Counted from the first letter of the stretch, positions 40,417 through 49,322 are shown. The stretch is 64,000 nucleotides of DNA from Devosia oryziradicis (GCF_016698645.1 NZ_CP068047.1:3011001-3075000), one strand, 5' to 3'. Numbers and translations: made by a program. Notes: generated from the sequence alone by a model not told the origin.

Positions 40417-41607
40417 CTAGATGGCGGCCCCGGCCTGGCGCAGCAGGCCAACCAGATCGGGGTTGACCTGGCCGGTCACCCGGTAGCTGTGGAAGTTCTC
40501 GAATTCGCGGATGGCCTTGGCCGTGGCATCGCCAGGGTGGCCGTCGATCGAGCCGTGATAGAAGCCCAGGCTCGCCAGGCCCCGCTGGATGGTGCTGACC
40601 AATTGCACATTGTTGGCCGGCGCCACATTGGCTGCCACCGCCTGCGTCGGCTGGGCCTCTACGGCGACTGCCGGCCGTGGCGCGGCCATGGGTTCGAGCG
40701 AGGCGACCTGCACGGGGGCGGGCATCTGCTGGGTCTGCGGCGTCGCCATCAGCGGCAGCGCGGGAACCGGCTTGACCGCGGGAGCGGGCGGCGTGGTGCG
40801 CCCGCCATCCACGGCGGCCACGATGGAATCAATGGTCTGGGCGGCAGCGTTGCCGATCGTGTCGACGGCCTGATCAACCGGAGACAAGGTCGGCAGGCGT
40901 GCCACCATGCGGTCGGGCTCGGGCGCCGCGACAAGTGCGGCCTGGGGCTGGACGGCGGGCTGGACAGCGATGGCCGGCTGAACCACGGGGGCAGGCTGAG
41001 ATGCCGGCGCCGCCATCGCCACGGGCACCTTGCCGGCGGCATCGGAACGCAGGATGGCGTCGATCACGTCCGGCGTCAGGGCGCCGGTTGGCTCAAGCCC
41101 ATTGCGCTGCTCGAAGGCGCGGATGGCATTGGCCGTCATCGGGCCATAGAAACCGTCGACGGTGCCGCTGAACAGGCCAAGCTCGGTGAGCTTTTTCTGG
41201 ACGGCGAAGGCATCGGTGTTGCCCACTGGCGTGCTGGGAACCGGTGCGGGAGCGGAGGCAACGCTGCCCGTCGTTTCCTGGGTAACCGGAGCAGGAAGGG
41301 TTGCGGGAGGGGCCGTTACGACAGCCGTCTGGCGCTGTGGCGCCGGCATTGGCTGCGGCGCGGCTTCAGGTTCGGCAATCGCTACATTGGTGGCCGGCGC
41401 GAAGAACGGCGCCGGATGGCGCGCTGTCTGGAAATAGAGGGCATTGCTGGCCGCCAGGGCGGTCAGCGTGACGAGAGCGAGCATGCCGGTCGAGGCGAGC
41501 GGCGTCCGCATGTAGCGTGAGATGGTCCACAGGCCGGCGCGGCCAAGGGTGGCTGCGACGGCGCTACCCGCCAGCAAAGGCAGGCGCGAAAGGGTGGTTG
41601 CGGTCAT
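40417..41607 (-). CDS. Peptidoglycan-binding protein with two PG_binding_1 domains
   Basis: A 396-residue protein. ATG 41607 overlaps the kinase stop (ATGA). Residues about 40-65 form a membrane anchor, then a Pro/Ala/Gln-rich linker. Two PG_binding_1 units: VQKKLTELGLFSGTVDGFYGPMTANAIRAFEQ and IQRGLASLGFYHGSIDGHPGDATAKAIREFEN in outline. They bind the wall peptide and are separated by a low-complexity PAPV-type linker. It belongs to the kinase operon. Confidence 0.85.
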   Translation of the reverse strand: MTATTLSRLPLLAGSAVAATLGRAGLWTISRYMRTPLASTGMLALVTLTALAASNALYFQTARHPAPFFAPATNVAIAEPEAAPQPMPAPQRQTAVVTAPPATLPAPVTQETTGSVASAPAPVPSTPVGNTDAFAVQKKLTELGLFSGTVDGFYGPMTANAIRAFEQRNGLEPTGALTPDVIDAILRSDAAGKVPVAMAAPASQPAPVVQPAIAVQPAVQPQAALVAAPEPDRMVARLPTLSPVDQAVDTIGNAAAQTIDSIVAAVDGGRTTPPAPAVKPVPALPLMATPQTQQMPAPVQVASLEPMAAPRPAVAVEAQPTQAVAANVAPANNVQLVSTIQRGLASLGFYHGSIDGHPGDATAKAIREFENFHSYRVTGQVNPDLVGLLRQAGAAI

Positions 41608-43430
41608 TGCGCTTTTCTTTTTTCGTCTTGCCATGAATAGGTCTGGGCAGTGGCCGGTTCTTTGCGGAATGGTGTGACCGAGGCAGTTTCTTCGGACTTG
41701 GTTGCCGGACCGTTTATGGGCAGCAAAACAGTTACCGTTGTCCCCGCCCCAATCTCGGACATTGCGCGCAGCGTGCCCTGGTGCAGCTCGACCAGGCCCT
41801 TGACGATGGAGAGGCCCAGGCCCGTCCCTTCATAACGGCGGGACAGGCCATCCTGCACCTGGAAGAAGGGCTCGCCGATTCGGGTCAGCGCTTCTGGCGC
41901 CATACCGACGCCCTGGTCGGCGATGGAGAGGTTGAGGCTCTGGCCCTGGCGCTTGAGGCTGACCGTCACGCGGCCACCGGGATGGCTGAACTTGATGGCA
42001 TTGGACAGAAGATTGAGCAGGATCTGCCGGCAGGCGCGCTCGTCCGCAACCAGCAGCGGCAGGTTGCCGGCAATGTCGGTAACCAGGGTAACCTGCTGCT
42101 TGGCTGCCATGGCCTCGACCATGCCGAAGCAGGGCTCGATCATGTCCTCGACCACGAACGGCTCGGTCTGCAATTCAAACTTGCCGGCCTCGAGGCGCGA
42201 CATATCGAGCAGCATGCGCACCACTTCGAGCAGATGCTTGCCGCTCTGGTGAATCAACCCGGCATATTCGCGGTGGGTCGTCGACAGTTCGCCGCCAATG
42301 CCTGATGTCATCATTTCCGAAAAGCCGACCACGGCATTGAGCGGCGTGCGCAACTCGTGGCCGATGGTCGCCAGGAAGCGCGATTTGGCAGCTGACGCTT
42401 CTTCGGCCGCGCGTCGGGCTTCCGCCATGGCAATCTCATTGTCCTTGCGGCTGGTGATGTCGCGGAACAGCGCCACGACCTCGTGCCGCTCACCCGCGGT
42501 TTCGGCGTCCAGCACGGGCGACAGGCTGATTTCGACCCAGATGAAGCGTGGAACGCCGGTGGCGGCGCGGGGATCGTCCTGCCGCATGCGGACTTCGATA
42601 ACGCGCGACTTGCCACCTTGGTTGGCATCGGCGAACGCCGTCAGGTAAGCCGGCCGATCGAGCACATGCAGGCGATCGCCCAGCCCGCCATTGGACAGTT
42701 CGTAACGGCGGCAGCCGAACAACTGCTCGGAGGAATGCGATGCCAGCAGAATCTCGCCATCGCTGGAGAAGCGGATGACACCATCCTGCACATGTTCGAG
42801 CAGGTGCCGGTAGGCGGTGACCTGCGCCTTGTCATGCACTTCATAGGCAGTGTTGATGCGATTGGCCGTGTGCGCCACCAGGCAAACACTGGCCACGAAG
42901 GCTGCGAAGTTCGTCGCCATCAAGGCGGCCGAACCGACGGGAATGGTGGGCAGGGCAAAGAGAGAGGCAAGGCCAGCCACCAAAGCCAAGGCGGCGAGCA
43001 GGAGCCAGCCCTGGCGACGGAGGGGCTCGCGCCCCACCAGCGAGGCCATGATCGGCGCCATGGCCGATATGGCAAGGCCCGTGTCGCCAAACCGGTTGTC
43101 CGCCAGCGTCAGGATGCAGCCCAATATCAGAAGGGTATAGACCTGGCCGGCGGCCGCCTCTTCGAACAGCTTGCGCTGGTGCAGCGACAGCGTGACCATG
43201 CCGCCGGCCAGGCCAAGCGCGGCAATGACGAAAGGAAGGGCAGCGCCCGTCACCAGACCATAAACGGCAAACGGCATTGCCAACGCGCCAAGCCCGATCA
43301 GGATGCGGGAATTGTTCGCAAGCGTCTTGCGGCGAAGCATCTCGGGGCGGTGGCCGGTGCCGGCAACGGCCAGGGACATCTCTTTGCTTGCGCCAAAAGA
43401 GAACAGCCTACGCATTACGCTTTTACTCAC
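41604..43430 (-). CDS. PAS histidine kinase, DivJ/PleC-like
   Basis: A 608-residue kinase with about six membrane helices in residues 43-187, a PAS domain (about 205-328), H box HELRTPLNAVVGF (His358), LLSNAIKFS, DQGVGM and GTGLGLSIVKGLVELH. The architecture is that of DivJ/PleC, cell-cycle kinases acting on DivK; which of them it is cannot be told. Start GTG 43430 or ATG 43415. Heads the operon kinase, PG-binding, DUF1491. Confidence 0.85.
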   Translation of the reverse strand: MSKSVMRRLFSFGASKEMSLAVAGTGHRPEMLRRKTLANNSRILIGLGALAMPFAVYGLVTGAALPFVIAALGLAGGMVTLSLHQRKLFEEAAAGQVYTLLILGCILTLADNRFGDTGLAISAMAPIMASLVGREPLRRQGWLLLAALALVAGLASLFALPTIPVGSAALMATNFAAFVASVCLVAHTANRINTAYEVHDKAQVTAYRHLLEHVQDGVIRFSSDGEILLASHSSEQLFGCRRYELSNGGLGDRLHVLDRPAYLTAFADANQGGKSRVIEVRMRQDDPRAATGVPRFIWVEISLSPVLDAETAGERHEVVALFRDITSRKDNEIAMAEARRAAEEASAAKSRFLATIGHELRTPLNAVVGFSEMMTSGIGGELSTTHREYAGLIHQSGKHLLEVVRMLLDMSRLEAGKFELQTEPFVVEDMIEPCFGMVEAMAAKQQVTLVTDIAGNLPLLVADERACRQILLNLLSNAIKFSHPGGRVTVSLKRQGQSLNLSIADQGVGMAPEALTRIGEPFFQVQDGLSRRYEGTGLGLSIVKGLVELHQGTLRAMSEIGAGTTVTVLLPINGPATKSEETASVTPFRKEPATAQTYSWQDEKRKAQ

Positions 43431-43756
43431 TCATCACGACGCCAGCAGTCATGGAATGCCTTGGGAAACTTGCTGTTTCCGTGGCGCACCAGTCGCCTGA
43501 ATGGCTTCAGGTCTTGTTGGGCTCACAGTGCGGGGGAAGAGTTGAAGGCGACCTTAAATCTGGAGCCACGCGGGTGCCTGGAGAGCAAACCGCGGGGTGG
43601 TTTCTCGGGTTAGCGTAAACAACATATTGCCCGTGTCGGAGCGGTCGCCGGCATTTGCCTCAAATTTTATCGAAATGTCCCAGCGGCGCTTAAGAGGGGC
43701 GGCCTAGGGTGGTTGGTGCAGGTCGAGCTTGCACCTGTAAAGTTCTGGTAGAGGCT
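43431..43756. other. Intergenic region without genes
   Basis: This 326-bp divergent region must hold promoters for the kinase operon and the small plus-strand gene. It contains GGTGCA-N9-TGCACC at 43715-43735, a palindrome 22 bp before the small gene, and an AT-rich patch near 43660. I see no clear CtrA site. Confidence 0.5.
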
Positions 43757-44050
43757 ATGTTTCTGGTCGTTCGCTCCGTTTTCTGGCTGACGGTCGCCTA
43801 TATGGTGATCAAGCCCGGCGTTGATTTTGCCGACGCCCAGCAGGTGTCATCCCAGGCGATGGCCGCCGGCCAGCAGGTCATTGCCGAGCAGATCCAGGCG
43901 ATCGATTGCGACAGTTTGCAGTGCCTTGGCGGCAAGGCCGTCATTGCCGCTGCCCTTCAGACTTCCCCGCCCGTCGGCACACCCATGCATGCGTTGCCGC
44001 CGACCCGTACGGCCCCAATCCCCCGACCTCGGCCGGACTGGGCGGGATAG
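43757..44050 (+). CDS. Small membrane-anchored conserved protein
   Basis: A 97-residue protein: hydrophobic N-terminus FLVVRSVFWLTVAYMVIKPGVDF, a helix QAMAAGQQVIAEQIQAIDCDSLQCLGGKAVIAAAL with CxxxxC, and a Pro-rich tail. Similar small proteins (possibly DUF5330) are widespread in Hyphomicrobiales. GAGG lies close to ATG. It is followed by a terminator. Confidence 0.65.
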   Translation: MFLVVRSVFWLTVAYMVIKPGVDFADAQQVSSQAMAAGQQVIAEQIQAIDCDSLQCLGGKAVIAAALQTSPPVGTPMHALPPTRTAPIPRPRPDWAG

Positions 44051-44136
44051 CGGGAGCCCTGCCCCAGGGCCCCGATCCAGACCCCAGGGATCGCGTCACT
44101 TCCCCAAGCGACGCACTCCAGCGATCCCTGGCCTTA

Positions 44137-44177
44137 GCCGCAGGCACGCTGCCCCGTGCTTGCGGCTTTTTCTTTTG
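44137..44177 (+). terminator. Rho-independent terminator
   Basis: AGCCGCAGGCACG, six-base loop, CGTGCTTGCGGCT, then TTTTCTTTT. A 13-bp stem with a clear U tract, ending the small gene at 43757-44050. A second inverted repeat (44084-44094 with 44122-44132) lies just ahead. Confidence 0.8.
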
Positions 44178-44364
44178 CCTTGTTATGGACACCACAAGCG
44201 CCTACATGATGCGCATACGTTTGAGCTACATGGCTATTTGATCCCCGGTTCGCCGGACATCGTATCCCCTGTTTTTGTGAGCGTTTAGGCCTGTCCGGCA
44301 TGTTGCCGGGCAGCAATGATGCTTGCTGGCCTCAGGCCAGGGCACGATTTGAAAGACATCAACC
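44178..44364 (+). promoter_or_regulatory. Leader region of the cold shock gene
   Basis: This stretch of about 187 bp is AT-rich compared to its surroundings and holds no gene. It fits the long 5-prime leader of cspA-type genes that folds differently at low temperature. A compact hairpin near 44284-44312 (CCTGTCCGGCATGTTGCCGG) could be part of it. Role inferred. Confidence 0.42.
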
Positions 44365-44574
44365 ATGATCACCGGCACCGTAAAATTCTTCAACGCAACC
44401 AAGGGTTTCGGCTTCATCTCGCCCGAAGACGGCAGCAAGGACGCTTTTGTCCATGTGTCGGCTGTCGAGCGCGCAGGCCTGCAGGGTCTGTATGAAGGCG
44501 ACAAGGTTACCTATGAGCTCGAGACCGGCCGTGACGGCAAGGCTTCGGCCGGCAACCTGACCCTCGTAAAGTAA
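44365..44574 (+). CDS. Cold shock protein CspA family
   Basis: A 69-residue one-domain cold shock protein: KGFGFI (RNP1) at 14-19, DAFVHVS (RNP2) near 29, and a complete OB fold. It binds single-stranded RNA/DNA and acts as RNA chaperone. Long AT-rich leader upstream; UUCG hairpin downstream. Confidence 0.94.
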   Translation: MITGTVKFFNATKGFGFISPEDGSKDAFVHVSAVERAGLQGLYEGDKVTYELETGRDGKASAGNLTLVK

Positions 44575-44581
44575 GATCTGT

Positions 44582-44607
44582 GCCAGGCCCGCTTCGGCGG
44601 GCTTGGC
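44582..44607 (+). terminator. UUCG-loop hairpin after the cold shock gene
   Basis: An 11-bp stem with a TTCG loop starts seven bases after the csp stop. It has no T tract, so it is either a factor-dependent terminator or a 3-prime stabiliser. Confidence 0.42.
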
Positions 44608-44675
44608 CACGCTTCGCGCCACTGGCCGAAGCCTAGACAAGGTCCTGGGCACCGCTCGGGCCATCAGAGACAATA

Positions 44676-45020
44676 ATGACATTTCCAGACTTTCACGCTC
44701 GCGCCGAGCTTTATCTCGGCAGCGATCGTCACACTGCAATCGAACAGGGTGCGCGCCGTTTTGCGAGCGCCGCCCAGGCCATTCGCTTCGCCTTCGAAGA
44801 AGCGGCCCCCGTGAGCCTTCATGGCGCAATGCTGAAGATCGGCGAGGCGACATTTGCCGGCGATGACCTTGCGGCCCTCTACCGCAGTGAGGCCTTTCCA
44901 CTGCCACGCAAGCAAGATATGCGGCGCGCCCGCAGGCATCGAGTCGCAGGACGGCGGACCTGGGCACGTGCCCTGACGCGCCTTGCGCATGCTTCACACC
45001 AGAACGCTGCCACTGCCTGA
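44676..45020 (+). CDS. Hypothetical protein with arginine-rich tail
   Basis: A 114-residue protein: AELYLGSDRHTAIEQGARRFASAAQAIRFAFEE helix, GAMLKIGEATFAGDDLAALYRSE and a strongly basic end RRARRHRVAGRRTWARALTRLAH. The first 80 residues look conserved; the tail may bind nucleic acid. Not recognised. Confidence 0.62.
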   Translation: MTFPDFHARAELYLGSDRHTAIEQGARRFASAAQAIRFAFEEAAPVSLHGAMLKIGEATFAGDDLAALYRSEAFPLPRKQDMRRARRHRVAGRRTWARALTRLAHASHQNAATA

Positions 45021-45085
45021 CGATCAGGTACCAGGGCGGTACTCCGCTCTGGTAATGGCGCCCGGCTTTGACTAGATAACCGGCC

Positions 45086-45511
45086 ATGAGCGAGCCCCAG
45101 GCCTTCCAGGACATTGCCGAAAACCTTTCCTTTCTCGACGATTGGGAAGACCGGCTGAATTATCTCATCGAACTGGGCCAGGCCCTGCCCCCGATGGCGG
45201 ACGAAGACAAGTCGGCCGAGAACAAGGTCAAGGGATGCGTGTCCAATGTCTGGCTCGTATCCAGCGTCGACCGGTCCGGCGGCTCGCCGGTCATGTGCTT
45301 CCGGGGGCAGTCGGACGCCATCATCACCAAAGGATTGGTGGCCGTGCTGATCGCGCTCTATTCGGGGCGGCCCGCCAACGAGATTGCCGATACCGATGCC
45401 ATCGAATGGTTCAGGAAAGTCGGCCTGAGCGAGCATCTGGGCATGCAGCGCTCCAATGGCCTGGTGGCCATGGTCAACCGGATCAGGACGGAAGCGAAAG
45501 CCCTGAGCTGA
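45086..45511 (+). CDS. sufE: SufE-like sulfur acceptor
   Basis: A 141-residue SufE: residues 25-55 contain the active-site loop KVKGCVSNVW with Cys51, which takes persulfide from SufS, and WFRKVGLSEHLGMQRSNGL near the end. It activates the cysteine desulfurase for iron-sulfur assembly. It stands apart from a suf operon, as often in rhizobia. Confidence 0.94.
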   Translation: MSEPQAFQDIAENLSFLDDWEDRLNYLIELGQALPPMADEDKSAENKVKGCVSNVWLVSSVDRSGGSPVMCFRGQSDAIITKGLVAVLIALYSGRPANEIADTDAIEWFRKVGLSEHLGMQRSNGLVAMVNRIRTEAKALS

Positions 45512-45512
45512 C

Positions 45513-46586
45513 CTATTCGGCCGGAGCCTCGGCGGCCTTGACGGGTCTGCGCCGTCCGAAAATGGCATTTGCGGCGCGCAGCACGGGCTGCTCAACGAAG
45601 CGATAGACCACCAGGCCCGCAATCGTGCCGCCGGCGATCGAGACGACCGCGACGGAATAGTCAGCCACGAGGTCGGCCGGGTTCAGCAGCATGAAGGCTA
45701 AGCCGGCCAGCACGGCTACTTCGTAGATGTGGACCAAGTAGATCGAATAGGACGCATCGCCGATGCGCCCGAGCAGCGTGACGCGTGGCAGGCTGCGCTC
45801 GAGGCGAACAGCCAGCAGGACCAGCGCCGAGGCAAAAACCACGAAGCCCGTGAACGCCAGGCCGTCCTCGAGCAGGCCGGCGCGATCGACCGCGAAGCCT
45901 TCGCCCAGCCCTGCAGCACCCAGTGCAAGCGCAATCCAGATCCCGGCGCGTGGCAGGGCGGCGACCTGGCCGCGCAGGGTACCCAGACCCAGCCAGGCGC
46001 CGGCGCAGAAGGCCAGCGGCATGAAACTCGTATAGAATTGGGGAATGGCCGGTTGCGGCTGGAACAATGCTCCCAGCACGGCGAGCAGCGAGAAAGCGGC
46101 CGTCAGCCCCACTACGCGCGCCTTGGCGCCCAGGAAAGCCAGCACCGCAAAGCACAGGTAGAAGAACACTTCGTAGTTGAGCGTCCAGCCCAGCTTGTAG
46201 AGCGGATGAATGCCGCCACTGACCGGGTTGTAGAACGGCACGAAGAGCAGGGACAGCAGCAGCTGGCCGGTGTCGTAGACCGTGGTCTTGAACAGGTGCG
46301 GCGCCACCAGCGCCAAGGCGGCGGCCAGCAGGGTGGCGCCCCAATACATCGGCACGATGCGGATGAAGCGGCGGCGCAGGAAATCGAGGGGCGAGAAGCG
46401 CCCCTCTCCCGTCACCACCACCATGATGAACCCGGAAATGACGAAGAACAGGATGACGCCGAGCCAGCCCAGCCGGCTATATCCGAGGTGGGGGCCGGTC
46501 AGCGGATAGAGCAGCGCATGCGATGCCAGCACCAGCATGGCGGCCAGTCCGCGCAGATACTGTATCGAGATGAACTTGTGGCGCAT
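45513..46586 (-). CDS. Acyltransferase 3 family membrane protein
   Basis: A 357-residue polytopic acyltransferase (OafA/NodX group): SIQYLRGLAAMLVLASHA at the N-terminus holds the RxxA and catalytic His motif, FFVISGFIM the second, YKLGWTLNYEVFFYL the third. It acylates a surface glycan, substrate unknown. Convergent with sufE with one base between. Confidence 0.9.
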   Translation of the reverse strand: MRHKFISIQYLRGLAAMLVLASHALLYPLTGPHLGYSRLGWLGVILFFVISGFIMVVVTGEGRFSPLDFLRRRFIRIVPMYWGATLLAAALALVAPHLFKTTVYDTGQLLLSLLFVPFYNPVSGGIHPLYKLGWTLNYEVFFYLCFAVLAFLGAKARVVGLTAAFSLLAVLGALFQPQPAIPQFYTSFMPLAFCAGAWLGLGTLRGQVAALPRAGIWIALALGAAGLGEGFAVDRAGLLEDGLAFTGFVVFASALVLLAVRLERSLPRVTLLGRIGDASYSIYLVHIYEVAVLAGLAFMLLNPADLVADYSVAVVSIAGGTIAGLVVYRFVEQPVLRAANAIFGRRRPVKAAEAPAE

Positions 46587-46621
46587 GGCGCCATTCTACC
46601 GCGCAAGACATGCAGCAAGTG

Positions 46622-47128
46622 TTACCGAGCGTCGCCAAGTTCGGGTCTATCGTCAGCGATCAGCGGCAGGCGCTCCTCCAGCCAGTGCCGTGATGCGGTC
46701 CCGGTGCCGGTGGCATGGGGGGAAAGGCCGAACTGGCCGGCGAGCTGGTCGAGCCCGATGCGCAGCACCAGCTTGGCGCTGCGCCGCGGCCAGCGCCGTT
46801 CCGTCTCGACCAGTTGCAGGCCCTTGCCCAGGCCGCAGACATCGAATAGCACGCCCCAGCAATCCGCCGGCAGCGCCGCAGCCAGCCGGCTGAGCTTGAG
46901 CCGCGCATCGGCAGCCGCGTCCGAAGCCGTCTCCACGCCATTGGACCGCCCTCGCCCGCCGACATGGGCGGGGCTGTAGGACATGGTGACCCGCGGGGCC
47001 AGTTGCGCCCGCTGCACCAGCCGCTCGAACCGATCGGCCGCTGCCAGGTGATGCGGGGCGAGGAAGCTTGTCCCGTCGCGGCCCGAAGACAGGCGCGCAA
47101 GCACGTCGTCGTCGCGACCACTAGCCAT
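46622..47128 (-). CDS. DUF6456 protein
   Basis: A 168-residue protein; the family region is PADCWGVLFDVCGLGKGLQLVETERRWPRRSAKLVLRIGLDQLAG. It overlaps the DnaA-like gene by eight bases, so they are one unit. The pair is conserved in Hyphomicrobiales and probably works on DNA or gene control, but this is unproven. Confidence 0.75.
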   Translation of the reverse strand: MASGRDDDVLARLSSGRDGTSFLAPHHLAAADRFERLVQRAQLAPRVTMSYSPAHVGGRGRSNGVETASDAAADARLKLSRLAAALPADCWGVLFDVCGLGKGLQLVETERRWPRRSAKLVLRIGLDQLAGQFGLSPHATGTGTASRHWLEERLPLIADDRPELGDAR

Positions 47129-47477
47129 GGGTCACCGTTTCGATCTGCTGCTCCAGCATGGTGACTTCATCGTCGAAGCGGGGGTCGTCGCGCATATCTT
47201 CGATCAGCGCACAAGCATATGAGACCGTAGTCCTATCCCTGCCGAACACTTCGCCGATTTCCGACAGCGTCCGACCCAGGACGACATGGGACAGGTACAT
47301 GGCCAGCTGACGCGCGCGGGCAATCGGCAAGCGATTGCGGCGGCGGTTGGTAAGCGACTGTTCCGGCACGTTCTTCTGCCGCGCAACCAGCGTGATTACC
47401 TGATCGCAGTTGCGCGGCGCGCCAGGGGAACGCCGGCCGGGCCGGCATGGTGCTGCGCTGGATACTGAATCGTACAT
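47121..47477 (-). CDS. DnaA domain IV-like DNA-binding protein
   Basis: A 118-residue protein with a DnaA C-terminal type helix-turn-helix: ARARQLAMYLSHVVLGRTLSEIGEVFGRDRTTVSYA is close to the DnaA domain IV motif RQxAMYL...GRDHTTVxxA. It has no ATPase domain. It may recognise a DnaA-box-like sequence. A 14-bp palindrome lies 22 bp upstream of the start. Confidence 0.83.
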   Translation of the reverse strand: MYDSVSSAAPCRPGRRSPGAPRNCDQVITLVARQKNVPEQSLTNRRRNRLPIARARQLAMYLSHVVLGRTLSEIGEVFGRDRTTVSYACALIEDMRDDPRFDDEVTMLEQQIETVTHG

Positions 47478-47498
47478 CCGTAGGCCTCATCACATTCA

Positions 47499-47512
47499 AG
47501 GAATTTATTCCT
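47499..47512. promoter_or_regulatory. Palindrome AGGAAT-TT-ATTCCT
   Basis: A perfect 14-bp inverted repeat in front of the DnaA-like gene, suitable as an operator, perhaps for the encoded protein itself. Inferred. Confidence 0.33.
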
Positions 47513-47560
47513 AGATACTGCGATGGGTAAAGCCAGACGGGGATAAGTGTGCGCAACAAA

Positions 47561-47592
47561 ATCAAACGGCCGCCTCGCGGCGACCGTTTGAT
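47561..47592 (-). terminator. Terminator after mucR
   Basis: ATCAAACGG and CCGTTTGAT with an inner GC stem enclose a four-base loop. Read on the minus strand it is followed by TTTTGTTG, a good U-rich tail after the mucR stop. Confidence 0.75.
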
Positions 47593-47646
47593 CTCATTTG
47601 TCGCCGGGGCCCGGAAAGGCGCGACGTCTCGTAGCGTAAGAGGGGC

Positions 47647-48069
47647 TCAGGCGGCCTTGCGGCCCAGGCCATTGTCCTTGGCAAGCTTGGAGCGGGTCGC
47701 CGAGTAATTCGGAGCAACCATCGGGTAGTCGGCCGGCAGGCCCCACTTCTCGCGGTATTCTTCCGGCGAGAGATTGTAGTGGGTACGCAGGTGGCGCTTC
47801 AGCGACTTGAACTTCTTGCCGTCTTCCAGGCAGACGATGTAGTCGGCGGCGACAGACTTGCGCACTGGCACGGCCGGCTTGAGCTCTTCGACTGGGGTGG
47901 GGACTTCGTTGTTCTGAAGAGCGCGCAGGGCACCGTGAACATCAGCGATAAGCTTGGGCAGATCGGTAACGTTGACGGAGTTGTGGCTCACATAGGCTGA
48001 GACGATTTCAGTGCTGAGCTCGATCAGGTCGTGCTCGTAGCCGTTCGCCGCGCCAGCGGTGTCACTCAT
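47647..48069 (-). CDS. mucR: MucR/Ros family zinc-finger regulator
   Basis: A 140-residue MucR-type regulator: N-terminal oligomerisation half, then the zinc finger [21 protein letters not shown] with ligands Cys80, Asp83, His93 and His97 (Cys-Asp-His2 type) and the invariant [18 protein letters not shown]. MucR is a global H-NS-like regulator of surface polysaccharide, motility and cell cycle genes. Ribosome site AAAGG. A palindrome and AT-rich patch lie upstream, as expected for autoregulation. Confidence 0.94.
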   Translation of the reverse strand: MSDTAGAANGYEHDLIELSTEIVSAYVSHNSVNVTDLPKLIADVHGALRALQNNEVPTPVEELKPAVPVRKSVAADYIVCLEDGKKFKSLKRHLRTHYNLSPEEYREKWGLPADYPMVAPNYSATRSKLAKDNGLGRKAA

Positions 48070-48176
48070 ATTTCAACCTTTCATTGTTCTTATTGGGTCG
48101 CGACGACGCATAGTCACGGCCATGTTTCATTCCTATGGCCGTTTAACCGTATTCGCAACCCAATATGCCGCAATTA

Positions 48177-48196
48177 ACATGCTACAATAGGCATGT
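48177..48196. promoter_or_regulatory. Palindrome ACATGC-N8-GCATGT between mnhG and mucR
   Basis: A 20-bp inverted repeat immediately after the mnhG stop and about 110 bp before the mucR start. It could be part of the mucR promoter, which MucR itself may bind, or a weak terminator of the mnh operon. Confidence 0.33.
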
Positions 48197-48550
48197 TCAT
48201 GCGCCGGGACTTTGGCCGGTTTTAGACTTGAGTTCGTCCAGAACCATGTTCCCGCCCAATTGATCACTGGTGCGATAACTTGCCCTTGCTAGCAGATGCG
48301 CCCCGACAGGCGTGGTGAGCAGAAGAAATACGACGCCGACTATTGCTCGCAATGCAACGCCGGCATCGCCGCTCAACAGCGCGACCGCAATCAATACGAA
48401 TCCGGCGCCGACCGGCCCGGCCTTGGAGGCGGCATGCATGCGGGTCAGCAGATCGGGCAGCCGAACAACGCCGATGGCGGCGACCAGGCTGAACAGCGAC
48501 CCCACCAGCAACAGGCCGCAGCCGGTGTAGATGGCTATGGCTTCCATCAT
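48197..48550 (-). CDS. mnhG: Mrp antiporter subunit G
   Basis: A 117-residue subunit: three membrane helices, GVVRLPDLLTRMHAASKAGPVGAGFVL is the family motif. ATG 48550 overlaps the mnhF stop. Last gene of the operon. Confidence 0.92.
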   Translation of the reverse strand: MMEAIAIYTGCGLLLVGSLFSLVAAIGVVRLPDLLTRMHAASKAGPVGAGFVLIAVALLSGDAGVALRAIVGVVFLLLTTPVGAHLLARASYRTSDQLGGNMVLDELKSKTGQSPGA

Positions 48551-48846
48551 GGTGCGCCTCCATCGCGCCCGGCAGCGCGGGTCATCACATAGCGGGCCAA
48601 GGCGATCGTGGCGAGGAAGCCCAGGAGGGCCAGGGCGATGGCGATGTCGACATAGATCATCTGTCCGGTCCGCAGGGCAATCGCCCCGACGAAACCCATG
48701 GCGATCACCGTCATGAGGTCCAGCGCCAGTACGCGATCGGACAGCGTGGGGCCAACAACGATGCGAACCACCGAAATCAGCAGCGCCAGGCCCAGCACGA
48801 TCAGCGCCACCAGCGTCGTCCACTGCAGGGCGTCGGCCGGGGTCAT
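48547..48846 (-). CDS. mnhF: Mrp antiporter subunit F
   Basis: A 99-residue subunit with three membrane helices; RIVVGPTLSDRVLALDLMTVI is the family signature. Overlaps mnhE and mnhG by four bases each. Confidence 0.93.
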   Translation of the reverse strand: MTPADALQWTTLVALIVLGLALLISVVRIVVGPTLSDRVLALDLMTVIAMGFVGAIALRTGQMIYVDIAIALALLGFLATIALARYVMTRAAGRDGGAP

Positions 48847-49322
48847 GCGTAGACCTCCCGCACCTTGGCCTCGAAACCGCTGGCAATGTCGGCGATGAGC
48901 GCCTCCCGTGTGTCCAGCGTCAGCGTGTGCACGTAGAGCAGGCTGCGGTCTGCGCTCACATCGACGCTCAGCGTTCCCGGGGTCAGCGTGATGAGGTTGG
49001 CCAGCAAGGTAATCTCGGCATCGGACTTGATGGTGAGCGGGAAGGCGACGATGGCAGGCCGCAAGGTCGCCCGCAGGTTTGGGCTCAGCACGACCAGCGT
49101 CACCTTCACCGCGCTGACGAGAAGCTCATAGATGAACAGCAGGCCCAGCGAGATGGCGCTGCGCAGCCTGCGCAAGCTTCTGCCGGAGCCAGAAATGCGG
49201 CTCAGCAGGACCACGGCGATCGCGCCGATACCGGCGCCCAGCAGCAGGTTCAGGCCGCTGAAATTGCCTGAAATAGCCCCCCATACCAGAGCCAGAACGA
49301 TGACTGTCATGAGCGGGTTCAT
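48843..49322 (-). CDS. mnhE: Mrp antiporter subunit E
   Basis: A 159-residue subunit, membrane helices at the N-terminus then a cytoplasmic part: LLVSAVKVTLVVLSPNLRATLRPAIVAFPLTIKSDAEITLLANLITLTPGTLSVDVS is typical. Overlaps mnhD (ATGA). Confidence 0.94.
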   Translation of the reverse strand: MNPLMTVIVLALVWGAISGNFSGLNLLLGAGIGAIAVVLLSRISGSGRSLRRLRSAISLGLLFIYELLVSAVKVTLVVLSPNLRATLRPAIVAFPLTIKSDAEITLLANLITLTPGTLSVDVSADRSLLYVHTLTLDTREALIADIASGFEAKVREVYA

